Assembly (NCBI GenBank): GCA_027577415.1
Contig: JANBQS010000542.1
Coordinates: forward strand, 1 to 15,710
Origin: Coemansia sp. RSA 922
Taxonomy: Eukaryota > Kickxellomycota > Kickxellomycetes > Kickxellales > Kickxellaceae
Length of the DNA stretch: 15,710 nt
Reading direction: 5' to 3'
In this document: positions 7,419-15,688 of the stretch, piece after piece
How the letters are laid out: every line of letters begins with the position of its first letter
Numbering within the stretch: the stretch's first letter is position 1
Made by a program: the position numbers and the translations under genes
The notes under the pieces: generated by a model
Database searches by the model: none
The model's input: the letters and a program-made list of their open reading frames with translations, nothing else
What the model was told of the DNA's origin: nothing

Positions 7419-8292
7419 GCCCTTTTTCATGCTTCTCACTCAAGCATGACTCTGCCAGCCTTGCGTTCTCATCTTTTTTGGTTGTTGCAATGTAGGCTAC
7501 TTGTAATGCAAAGTCGGACTATTTACACAGCCTTGTATTTAGTGCAAGTGCAGTCGAGTCTTGGCAGTCGCCAATGCCTTTGCTAACAGCGAGGCTATGG
7601 ATATTCTCTGACATTGGCTAGGTCATCAGAACAGTGTCAATAAGCCCTTGATAACAGGGCTTTCTTGACTTGGGGGACTTAGTACGTCCTGGGCCTGTTT
7701 CTCTAGTCATCTAATTTTTGGTTCACATACGTTTGTATAACAAAAGGTCCTAAGCACTAACAGTAGGTGTCCATGTCAATCAAGTTATGCAACTACAAGA
7801 TATTATTTACCAGGTAGGCCCTCTTCTCCCTCGGCTCTTTTACCAACTACAGCTAACAAAGCATCGCACTGAACGTGTACATATCCTTTGACCAGCACAG
7901 CAAATTGCTGTTCTACAGCCTCCGCTATCTCTACAAAAAGGCTGAGATGGTCCAGACAGGATCAGAAACAAGCATGACAAACCAAAACACAGGTTCAAAC
8001 TGACCCGACATATTCACTTCATTAAACTTGACAAACTCTTGCTATTGTTTGACCTTTGGTATTAATACGTCCAGTAGTTATTCTTTCACTTTACCGATTG
8101 TCTTTGCTTGGCAGTGACTGTTATTGGCAATTTCTCGGGTACATGACGAAATTGAAAGTGTTTGCAAACTTGGCAAGCGCTACCTCAAACATGTAATATT
8201 CCTCAGTTCTATATTTGGCAGAGTATTGGTAAAAATATAGTTAGATTCAGTGTATTTTTAATGGTACAAACACTCAGTCCTCCCCCAAGTAG
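7419..8292. other. Long non-coding stretch between tRNA and arm B
   Basis: About 870 bases without a supported gene. Frames are short and of unlikely composition. I see no transposase remnant, no terminal repeats and no RNA gene. Confidence 0.5.
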
Positions 8293-8407
8293 TACAAGTG
8301 TGAGTGATCCATTAACAGGATTAGGCTCTTTTAGTGGCCTTGTTGCTTTGGCCTTTGCCCTTTGTACTTTGAGTGCCCCAAAAACACTCTGGCTGGAGCC
8401 TCCAACA

Positions 8408-8465
8408 TACGTCATTCGCTATGTCACTCATTATGTCATTCGCTATGTCATTCACTACGTTATGG
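8408..8465 (+). repeat. 12-base tandem array of TAYGTCA-type motifs
   Basis: Four 12-base units and a partial fifth start at 8408, 8420, 8432, 8444 and 8456, with the pattern TA[C/T]GT[C/T]A[C/T]TC followed by two variable bases. The core TACGTCA resembles an ATF/CREB bZIP half-site; units 2-4 carry TATGTCA. Arm A has only two units at the same place, so the array has expanded in arm B (or shrunk in arm A). Confidence 0.75.
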
Positions 8466-8530
8466 TGAGGGCTAAATTTAATAAGAAATCGCCTTTCTTT
8501 GCCTGATGTCGACAGCCGTGACAGAAGTGG

Positions 8531-8538
8531 TATAAAAA
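8531..8538 (+). promoter_or_regulatory. TATA box of arm B
   Basis: TATAAAAA followed by GG lies 118 bases before the ATG at 8649 and sits next to the most conserved block of the duplication (AGCCGCTGGGCGCC). Confidence 0.7.
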
Positions 8539-8648
8539 GGCAGCCGCTGGGCGCCAACCCTCTCCTCCATTCTTTCCTTTCTCTCATCATCTCAATTTTT
8601 AACTATAAACTACACTACCTACTTTTGTTCTACTCATCTACAAGAATC

Positions 8649-8999
8649 ATGCAAGTCCCAGTGTATCTTTTGGCGACATATCAAGGTAAAGCGGATTTTG
8701 TTGCAGATATTACCTTAACCTATGCTCATTGTATTGATGCTATTACCGAAGCAGAGGGAGAACTTTATAGAATCAGGTATAATAAAGGAGGTAAGACGTT
8801 ATGTCTTCTTACCAATGGCATTCTTTATACTTGGAAAGGGTTTATGGATTATTCAGAAACCGAACTTGAAGGTCCTACATATTTTGTTCTCATAAGTAGT
8901 TCAAGCTGGGGAGCATTTTTAAAGAATGTTCTTGATAACGCAGAGCGGTATAATTATCTTATTGGCAAAATCGATCAAGTCAGACAAGTCTCTCAGTAA
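8649..8999 (+). CDS. Small hypothetical protein, arm-B member of a divergent pair
   Basis: A 116-residue protein of unknown function. The frame is open upstream, but the ATG at 8649 is chosen because it is the first one behind the TATA box and coincides with the ATG of the partner gene in the aligned leaders. Visible pattern: strand VYLLATYQ (5-12), strand ADITLTY, a helix with IDAITEAEGEL, strand TLCLLTNGILYTW, a FV.ISSSSWG segment, and a C-terminal amphipathic helix ending in KIDQVRQVSQ. It is tyrosine-rich, AT-rich in coding sequence, with no signal peptide or membrane span. Conserved positions with the partner at 6333-6701 are few, though the length and order of elements agree. The intact TATA box and motif array make it the better-equipped copy for expression. 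Confidence 0.68.
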   Translation: MQVPVYLLATYQGKADFVADITLTYAHCIDAITEAEGELYRIRYNKGGKTLCLLTNGILYTWKGFMDYSETELEGPTYFVLISSSSWGAFLKNVLDNAERYNYLIGKIDQVRQVSQ

Positions 9000-9321
9000 T
9001 ACCATTAATAGAGAGCAAACGGCAGTGGTTTCAAGAACTCGGCTCTCTAGACCAATGCAGCTCTATTTTATAGGCCTTTAAGTATTAGATAGTCTGAAGT
9101 ACAAGTAGTTTATATTTTTATTCTTTCGTCAGTCTGGGTAAATAGATATCTAAACCATTGCCGACAGTGTGAAAAAGCAACCTGAAATGAAACGAACCTT
9201 ATATATTTAGCTTTCCACCTAATTCTTTAAATCCACTAGAAGTGTCCAAGTCAAGGCAGCGCCAAGCATGCCTGCCGAAGCCACTCTCTCACAAGAAAGA
9301 AACAAACATTTATTAGTAATT
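9000..9321. other. Convergent intergenic region
   Basis: The 3' ends of the small gene at 8649-8999 and of the tyrosine aminotransferase gene meet here. It is AT-rich, with no further gene or clear motif. Confidence 0.4.
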
Positions 9322-11010
9322 CTACTTGCGATGACGCTGGCAAAAGGCTGCAATACGCGCCGAGGCAGCACGTAAGACGTCGTGAGGCGGCGTAATCACC
9401 AAGCGCACAGTGCCCGGGTAGGAGAAGCACTCGCCAGGCAAGATCTCAACACTCTCTTCCCACTTGAGTTTGTGACAAAAGTCCGCGTCGCTTGTAATGC
9501 CATCAAAGGCCGCCAAATCAATCTTGACCATGACGTACATGGCGCCCTGAGGCGTGATGACATTCAAGCCAGGAATGTTGTTGATCTCAGTCTCGAGAAT
9601 ACGCGCATTGGACTCGAGCTGGCGATTGAGCTCGGGCAAGTAAGTGTCAGGGACTTCAGCGAATATCTTTGGAATAGCCGCCTGCACAAGAGCACATGGT
9701 CCGTTGATTATTGTGGACAGAGCAACGAGCCCTTGGCGGACCTGCTCAAAGGCGTTTGCGCGATCGTGAATAAGGATCCAGCCAATGCGCCAGCCAGGGA
9801 CCAGCCACTGCTTCGCCAGACCGCCGAGTGTCAAGATCGGGACGGTCGCAGTCAGCCACGCCGTAGATGTGAAGGTCTGGCCGCTGAAGACCATGTCGGC
9901 GTAGATCTCATCCGAAATGAGCGGGACCCTGTGCCGCTCGCAGACCGCCAATATGGCTCGGAGGTGAGCCTTGGTATAGTTGGAGCCACAGGGGTTTGAC
10001 GGGTTGTTGATGAGGATAGCACCTGTGTTTTCGTCAATTAGCGACTCCATGTGCTCAATATCGGCCTCCCAGTTCCTCTCGGCGACCAAGTTGTAGAGAC
10101 GTGCTTCGACATTGTGCGAGCCAGCAATGGTGTTGTAAAGGCAAAAGCCAGGGCGTGGCAATAGAATGTTCTTGCCTGCGCCGCACAGTACAGATATCGC
10201 CATCTCCACGGCGCCTGAACAGCCGCTGGTCATGACCACATCCTACAAATATGTATAAATGTAAATGGAGAGAGACAGGTGAGCACGCCACGTTTATCGT
10301 AGATGAGGGGGGATCTGCACGAAAGAGTCATGGCATGCGTGAGAAAAATAAAAACGACAAGAACAGCCCTCAAAGAGGCGTGTGAGAACTGAGCTGGCGC
10401 GTGCACTTAATGCATGCCGACAGCCAGCATATTTGCTTTTCCAGGGGTGCCCTTGTATCCTGGATGTTCGCATTTTTTTTCCCACGCACGTCTGCGGACA
10501 CTTAAAAAAAATGGTAGTATCAAGTGTACTTACATTAGCTGTCAACGGTGCATCGGGGTGGGTGTACTTGTTGGCAATGGCCTCACGCACATGAGAGAGT
10601 CCTACAAAGAAGCATAGACATAATGTAAAAGTCAGTACAAGAACAAACAAAGGAAACATTGTCTGAGCAATGCAGCTCATTCGAGTATAGCGAGAGGCTT
10701 ATAGCTGTGCTCTTGGTCCTCTTCTCCACTTACCCACTGACGGCGGGTATCCGTTGAAGCGGTAGCTTGCCGCAGCCTCCTCGACAGCCTCAGCGACAAC
10801 AGGGTGAGCCTTAAAGTTGCCAAACACGGTCGGATCACCGATAGACAAGCTGAGGAGATCCTTGGAGCTCTTTGGCGAGGCCAGAGGACGCACTGGACGG
10901 GTGAGGATATCACGAATCGGGTTGAATGTGCGACGAGCCACGTCGCTGGTAGGGATCGTACCCCAGCCACTCGACTTTTGCACAGCGTTAGTTCCGTTAG
11001 TAGAAGGCAT
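9322..11010 (-). CDS. Tyrosine aminotransferase, three exons
   Basis: A class I PLP aminotransferase close to animal tyrosine aminotransferase, which moves the amino group of tyrosine to 2-oxoglutarate to give 4-hydroxyphenylpyruvate. Exons on the minus strand: 11010-10734, 10601-10534 and 10242-9322; introns of 132 and 291 bases start GTAAGT and end TAG. The joined frame has 421 residues, normal for the family (420-455). Family signatures in order: FNPIR (29-33), SLSIGDPTVFGN (54-65), NGYPPSVG (86-93), TSGCS (120-124), PRPGF, NNPSNPCGS with PLP-binding N198, DEIY (226-229) with Y229, GGLAKQWLVPGWR with Schiff-base Lys K259, and R395 in VRLVITPP for the substrate carboxylate. All key residues are present. 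Splice sites were placed by frame and homology, and the phases agree (phase 1, phase 0). Such TAT-type enzymes are unusual in Dikarya, so the call also informs the lineage. A related aromatic or alanine aminotransferase activity cannot be excluded. Confidence 0.93.
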
Positions 11011-11138
11011 TATATAAAAAAATAATAGTATGGTTCAAATACACAAAACAAAAAAAGTTTTACAGAAAGGAGAAAAGGATAGTGACTGACAAACTGACGG
11101 ATGGGAGTGAGAAAATATGGCGGGGGAAAAGTGAGCCC

Positions 11139-11146
11139 TTTTTATA
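11139..11146 (-). promoter_or_regulatory. TATA box of the tyrosine aminotransferase gene
   Basis: TATAAAAA followed by GGG on the minus strand lies 136 bases before the ATG at 11010. Confidence 0.55.
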
Positions 11147-11695
11147 CGCCCACATGGATTGTAAGCGGAGCAACGGGCCAGGAAGATTGGCAGTGGCGGT
11201 AATTGGGGCAAGTGCTAAAAGGGGGTTGGTGATACCTAAACGACAGCCGCTATCAGTCAAAAAAACAAGTGTGGTACGCCCTCTTGGCTGCGCTCAGCAA
11301 TTGTCTGTGCGGGGGGGATGAGCCAAGCCCTAGACATCGTTTTCTGCAGTAAGCCACCATTTTTTTTTTGTGCTATGGCCCATCCGCCTCGTTTTTCAGA
11401 AATCTGCTTTTTATAGAGTCATTAGTCAGTTCGACAACACCCAGAGCTTGGCACACACTTACCGAGAGGTTGCGGCCAATCACTCAAATCTGTCTATTCG
11501 TTTTTTTACAGTCTGCTTTTAGGCTCCCTGTGTCGTAGTGGCCCTCTAAGGCGGGGGGGGGGGAGGAGTTGCCGGCTGTGCCACACCGACATCGGAGACA
11601 AGCTGAATGTAACATATGCTGTGTTACGGTTGCACCACCATTGCTATTAGCTTGCACTACCTATTCCGATAAAGTACTAAAAGCAAAAACCCAAA
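11147..11695. other. Intergenic region upstream of tyrosine aminotransferase
   Basis: No gene is supported. It holds homopolymer tracts (T-runs near 11361 and 11501, a run of 11 G at 11553-11563, a run of 7 G at 11311-11317). The last part should be the 3' end of the methyltransferase gene. Confidence 0.4.
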
Positions 11696-12427
11696 TCATA
11701 GGCTGCGCTTTTTGAACGCCACTGTGGCGACAGTCTGGCCTACAGCGCCGCCAAACTTGAACGACCTATGCTTGACCCGACCAACACACTCCAGGTGCGT
11801 AGCAAACCGAGCCACCAGCTCGTCTTCCGTCCAGTTGCACGACGTGATAAGGAACACTCCCTCGTCCTTTAAACTGCCAACCACAGACACCGGGTAAGTG
11901 TCAATGGCTTTTTGGTCGACATCCGCTCCGCTGTCTTTAGGCTTGAGGCAAATAGCGTCATAGGTGCCTTTATCCAGCACTACGTCAAACCTGTCATCGC
12001 CAGCGATCCTAGCGACTTCAGTGGGATTAAGAAAGTCCTGCTCGACAAACGTAATCGTGTCGCCGAGTCCCCGACTATCCGCAATACCCTTTGCTAACTC
12101 AATAGCCTGAGGCGAATAGTCTGTGCCAGTGAGATTGGTGTACCCGTCTTCCGCAAGTTCCAGTAGTAAGTGTCCATTACCACACCCAACATCGAGGATC
12201 CGCGCTTCAGTGTCTTCAATGTTGTTGCACACCCAGGTAACCATCTTTGCTGCCGTGTCTTCGCCAAACCACACTTCGCCAATGTCTCCCGTCTCCCTAA
12301 ACGTGTTTATCTCGCGGTCATACACACTGTCCCAGTGATCTTTGCGTCCCAACTTTGATGCCTCAAACGATTCAGGCTCCTCCTCTCGCTCGCTACTCAC
12401 ATCGACAATGTCAGCTTTGTCGCTCAT
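11696..12427 (-). CDS. EFM4: eEF1A lysine methyltransferase, EFM4/METTL10 family
   Basis: A 243-residue S-adenosylmethionine-dependent methyltransferase of the Efm4/METTL10 (EEF1AKMT2) family, which methylates a lysine of translation elongation factor eEF1A. Seven-beta-strand signatures are present: SKLGRKDHWDSVYDRE (24-39), the family's N-terminal hallmark; motif I LDVGCGNGHLL (78-88); DYSPQAIELAKGI after the acidic loop (103-115); DFLNP (131-135); the family motif VVLDKGTYDAI (149-159); and LITSCNWTEDEL (193-204) with the C-terminal FKFGG. Length matches the family (about 230-290). The start is the ATG at 12427; an upstream extension would need a non-ATG codon. The N-terminus is acidic and probably disordered. 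No intron. It lies 135 bases downstream of the next gene on the same strand, so its promoter shares that short space with that gene's 3' end. Confidence 0.9.
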   Translation of the reverse strand: MSDKADIVDVSSEREEEPESFEASKLGRKDHWDSVYDREINTFRETGDIGEVWFGEDTAAKMVTWVCNNIEDTEARILDVGCGNGHLLLELAEDGYTNLTGTDYSPQAIELAKGIADSRGLGDTITFVEQDFLNPTEVARIAGDDRFDVVLDKGTYDAICLKPKDSGADVDQKAIDTYPVSVVGSLKDEGVFLITSCNWTEDELVARFATHLECVGRVKHRSFKFGGAVGQTVATVAFKKRSL

Positions 12428-12548
12428 TGTTTGCAAAGTAATCAAATTAAATATAGAAAAAAAGGCACAAGTCAGACAACGTATATCGCCATCTCCTGGC
12501 CTCGCTGTGCGTCGCGGCGTCCAACAACACGTATGTCATTAATTATGG

Positions 12549-12566
12549 CTAGCTATCGATAGCTAG
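12549..12566. repeat. Perfect 18-base palindrome over the SUS1 stop
   Basis: CTAGCTATCGATAGCTAG equals its own reverse complement. It spans the stop codon (12563-12565) of the Sus1/ENY2 gene and the space before the EFM4 gene. Being a perfect palindrome with no loop, it could be a dimer binding site or chance. Confidence 0.6.
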
Positions 12567-12880
12567 GGATCCGTTTCGGGCAATGCGCGGTATATAAACG
12601 CCCGGACGTCTTCCATGATCTCGGCCTTGATATCCTCTGGAACCGAGGAGCGTGCAAACGGCGTCACCTCCTCAGCCATGTCGTCTACAGTGACTTTGTC
12701 TATATCGTTGCTATTCTCGTGAACAAATTTTTGGCACTTGTCCTTTACGCGGTCTTGCCATCCACTGGCCTGTAGTTTGCTGCGTAATATCTCTTGTAAT
12801 CTCTCGCGTTCGCCTGATTCGATAAACCGTCTAAGCAGCTCCTCGCGAATGCCAGCGGTAGCAGCGGTATCCTTGGACAT
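12563..12880 (-). CDS. SUS1: Sus1/ENY2, SAGA deubiquitinase and TREX-2 subunit
   Basis: A 105-residue protein of the Sus1/ENY2 family. This small helical protein works in two complexes: the histone H2B deubiquitinase module of SAGA, and TREX-2 at the nuclear pore, linking transcription to mRNA export. Recognisable blocks: ELLRRFIESGERERLQEILRSKL (19-41), SGWQDRVKDKC (44-54), VTVDDMAEEVTPFAR (64-78) and VPEDIKAEIMEDVRAFI (81-97), matching ENY2's ETGERERLKELLR, GWKDQLK, VTVDDLV.EITPKGR and VP..VK.ELL..IR.F. I start at the ATG at 12880; the open frame upstream starts from a non-ATG codon and would add an unrelated hydrophobic stretch. Unlike S. cerevisiae SUS1, which has two introns, this copy is intronless. 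Confidence 0.93.
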   Translation of the reverse strand: MSKDTAATAGIREELLRRFIESGERERLQEILRSKLQASGWQDRVKDKCQKFVHENSNDIDKVTVDDMAEEVTPFARSSVPEDIKAEIMEDVRAFIYRALPETDP

Positions 12881-13064
12881 TGCTATGATAGTATTACAGA
12901 AAGAAAGTGCAAAGACAAATATACAAAAAATATGTCCCGTCAGCACACGGTACAAAATAACTCACAAGGGCTGCATTCAAGTATTCTGTTGCTCTTACGG
13001 GTAAGTGTCACAAGAATGAGTAAATGTTTATAAAGAAATTATTAAGAGTGGTATTGGTGTAGAT

Positions 13065-14879
13065 TTAGAACAGAACTCGAGTGATGATGTTCTCTTGGAT
13101 GGCGGTGACCTGCTCGTAGATTGTGTTAATCTCCTTGGGGTCATTCACAGTGACGTCGGCCATGAAGTAGGCGACGTCGCCCTTCGAGTCCGAGATCTGC
13201 TTATTGACGTTATAGTCAGCCAAGATATTGTTGATCTGTCTGAGCACGCCCGGAACGTTCTGGTGCACGTTGACAATGCGCACTGTAGCGAGGTCAGTCG
13301 ATGGAATGGCGCGCAAGTCGCACTCAGCAAAGTTGACCGCATTGACCGAAGCGCCCGAGTTGATGTACTTGACAATCGACGTCGCCACCTCAATGCCAAT
13401 CATGCGCTGTGCCTCTTCGGTAGATCCACCAATATGAGGAGTCAAAAGAGTGTTGGGGCAATTGCGCAACGGGCTCTCAAAGCCCGGGCCATTGGCCAGG
13501 GGCTCGGACGGGTACACGTCAACGGCAGCACCAGCCAGGTGGCCCGAATTCAGGGCAGCGGCCAGAGCATCAATGTCAACTACGGTTCCGCGCGAGGCGT
13601 TGATCAAATACGAGCCAGGCTTCATCAGCGCCAACTCGCGCTCGCCGATCATGTTCTTGGTCTCAGGGGTCTCAGGAACATGGCACGAAACAAAGTCTGC
13701 CTCGGCGAGGACCTCATCCAGAGAGCCGGCCGCCCGGCTCATGCCAATGGGCATCACAGGGAGAATGTCGTACCAGATTACGTGCATGCCCAAAGACTCG
13801 GCCAGAACGCCGAGCTGTGTGCCAATATGCCCATAGCCAACGATGCCTAGTGTCTTGCCGCGGATCTCGTAACATGCCTTGGACACCTTGTTCCACACGC
13901 CATTGTGCATCTCGCGAGAACGATCGCCGAGCTGCCGCGCCAAGAGAATGACTTCGGCGATAATAAGCTCTGCAACGCTGCGGCTGTTGCTGAACGGCGA
14001 GTTGAAGACGCAAATCTAAAAAAGGTTGGGGGAGCACATACAAAATGAAAGGAGTTGAGTAATCACGCAAGATAACAGGACGTAGTCGTTACTTTGTGCT
14101 TGGCACGTGTCAGCAAGCTGTGGGAGAGCAAAGGCCCAGATAATCTGGTACTTGACTCATAAACGCGGATCGATAAGCAACTGAATCCGCAAGCAGTAGC
14201 GGCAATGGCGGTCAATTGGCGGCCAATCACGGAGCGTTCATGCAGCCACACAGAGGAAAACAGAAGATGCACAGAGATAATACTCAGTCATGGTAGAGTG
14301 CAAAAAAAAAACACTCGAGAAGGAGCATCATAGTGCAAATAAAGATACTTACTCCGCGGGAAGCAGCGTAGCTCAAGTCGACCTGGTTCGTACCTATGCA
14401 AAAGCAGCCGATAGTCAATAGCTTGTTGGCATGCGATAGTACCTCTTCAGTGAGCTTTGACTTGCTCCTACAAAACACGAGCGAGATACTTTGGTTAGTA
14501 GCAGGTATCAGCTGTGGGCATGCCCCCCCCACAAAGCAAAGTTGCAGATCGACCCCTCTCCCTCGTTGCTTTGGCGAGAAGAGAGACATGAGGCGGCCTA
14601 GACTCCTATACCGTGAGATTATTCTTACCTTAAGCCTACAGCGTGAACGTCCTTGATTTTCTCGATAAGCGTGTCCTTGTCGAGGGCCTTGGTGTGGAAT
14701 TCGACCTGGTATCCGGCCTTCTTGAGGATATCGACAGCCATAGCGCTGACGTTCTCCAGTAGCAGGATTTTGATGTCGCCGCTGTTGAAAGGCTTGAGGT
14801 TCCTGGTGCGCGTATCGCGCGTGTTGAAGCTATCGCGGCGAGAGATAGGAACCGAACCGGGCTTGATTGTATCGACCAT
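13065..14879 (-). CDS. D-3-phosphoglycerate dehydrogenase with ACT domain, three exons
   Basis: The NAD-dependent enzyme for the first committed step of serine synthesis (3-phosphoglycerate to 3-phosphohydroxypyruvate), equivalent to yeast Ser3/Ser33. Minus-strand exons: 14879-14629, 14467-14353 and 14015-13065; introns of 161 and 337 bases begin GTAAGA/GTAAGT and end TAG, phases 2 and 0. The joined frame has 438 residues (yeast: 469). Signatures: LKPFNSGDIKILLLENV near the N-terminus (a fungal-type block), GCFCIGTNQVDL, FNSPFSNSRSVAEL, the Rossmann GYGHIG (182-187), NASRGTVVD with R264, E293 in YPSEP, and PHIGGSTEEAQ with H316, giving the Arg-Glu-His catalytic set. Residues about 366-438 form an ACT domain (HQNVPGVL), the likely site of serine feedback. 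I prefer the ATG at 14879 (purine at -3, G at +4); an in-frame ATG at 14909 would add ten residues. A perfect TGACTCA lies in intron 2. Confidence 0.95.
14153..14159. promoter_or_regulatory. TGACTCA (Gcn4-type) site inside PHGDH intron 2
   Basis: A perfect TGACTCA, the Gcn4/Cpc1 recognition sequence for general amino-acid control in fungi, sits in the longer intron of a serine-synthesis gene. The position inside an intron is unusual and chance is possible. Confidence 0.3.
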
Positions 14880-14909
14880 TGCTGTTAAAGTTCGATGGTC
14901 TACAGACAT

Positions 14910-15680
14910 ATACAAGTTGCGGGCTTTAGTATAGGTACATGAGGCAAGCGACAGACAAGAGGAGGGTATTGATATACATACATGCGCTATAGCCGTAAAG
15001 TAGTGATAGCAAAAAAAATAATTGTTGATGAAAAGGCGATAAGGAAAGAAAGGAGAAAAGCAGTCCGCATAGGGAGAAAACATCCACTTTCAAAACTCCC
15101 GGGGGGCGAGAGCAATCACATTCACAAAAGCCGGTAGTGAGTTGGCCGCTCACAAACAGCCACGTTAGCTATTTGTTTTCTCGCGGCGTTACTCTCAGTG
15201 CTCACAGCACAAGTGGCAACTTCACTTGCCTTGGTGATGACGGCAGCGACGGTATCCATTTACAAGAGCTATTTCAGATACGAGCCGAAGCTGCTTTGGC
15301 TCTTTCGGTTCGAGCCGAGCTGTTAACTTTTTTACTATGCAATTTTTTTTTCGCTGGTGTCAGGTGGTTTTGAGGTCAGGCCTATCAGTGTTCTCCAATG
15401 CGTGGACAAAGCCAAAACGCGTGTGATGACTTTCTTTCTACCTGTTTGACAATATTCATCATTAAAGTTTTACCGGTAAGTTAAGCATGACAACGGGTGC
15501 GCCTTTGTTGTCGTTAGCAGGGCACCAACTGTATTATCCACCCCTTGCCCTCCCCCCGCATGGGCCCATGGGCTGGTTGCGTGCGCTGAACCAAAAACCC
15601 AAGATGGTACATTCTCTCCATTTTTCGTCTCCCCCCAGCTCGTTTGTCTCCCTCCCCTTTTCTTCTTTTTGCTCTCAAAG
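14910..15680. other. Upstream region of PHGDH, probably divergent
   Basis: About 770 bases with no supported gene. Near PHGDH it is pyrimidine-rich on the minus strand (about 15020-15065), suiting a leader. No TATA box is obvious for PHGDH. A CCCGGGGGGCG stretch is near 15103. The right part is C-rich (CCCCTTGCCCTCCCCCC, about 15540-15558). Confidence 0.4.
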
Positions 15681-15688
15681 TATTTAAA
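15681..15688 (+). promoter_or_regulatory. Possible TATA box for a gene beyond the right edge
   Basis: TATTTAAA at the very end of the window, behind C- and T-rich sequence, would fit a + strand gene starting outside. No coding sequence is visible, so this is tentative. Confidence 0.3.

Larger units (their letters stand above)
8293..8648 (+). repeat. Inverted upstream duplication, arm B
   Basis: This is the plus-strand counterpart of 6702-7037. It contains the tandem motif array (8408-8465), an intact TATA box (8531) and the conserved leader ending at the ATG at 8649. It is about 20 bases longer than arm A, much of this explained by the extra tandem units. Confidence 0.85.

Noticed and set aside
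8408..8465. CRISPR-like array
   Set aside because: The units are 12 bases with no spacers, in a eukaryotic promoter context; it is a simple tandem repeat.
8162..8506. A + strand frame of 114 codons with a repeated YVIRYV pattern
   Set aside because: The repeat is the translated 12-base promoter array, and the frame lies in the region aligned to the other gene's promoter, where no matching frame exists.
6702..8648. Foldback transposon or MITE with long terminal inverted repeats
   Set aside because: The arms end at start codons of intact genes and contain TATA boxes and leaders; no target-site duplication or transposase remnant was seen. Duplication of a promoter-gene unit explains it better.
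9382..9999. A 205-codon plus-strand frame
   Set aside because: It is antisense to the conserved last exon of tyrosine aminotransferase.
10294..10680. A 128-codon minus-strand frame as an independent gene
   Set aside because: Only its middle (10534-10601) is coding, as exon 2 of tyrosine aminotransferase; the rest is intron.
13095..13850. A 251-codon plus-strand frame
   Set aside because: It lies wholly antisense to exon 3 of PHGDH, whose coding evidence is strong.
14284..14589. A separate 101-codon minus-strand gene
   Set aside because: Residues from RSKSKLTEE to AASRG are exon 2 of PHGDH; both flanks read through splice sites into introns.
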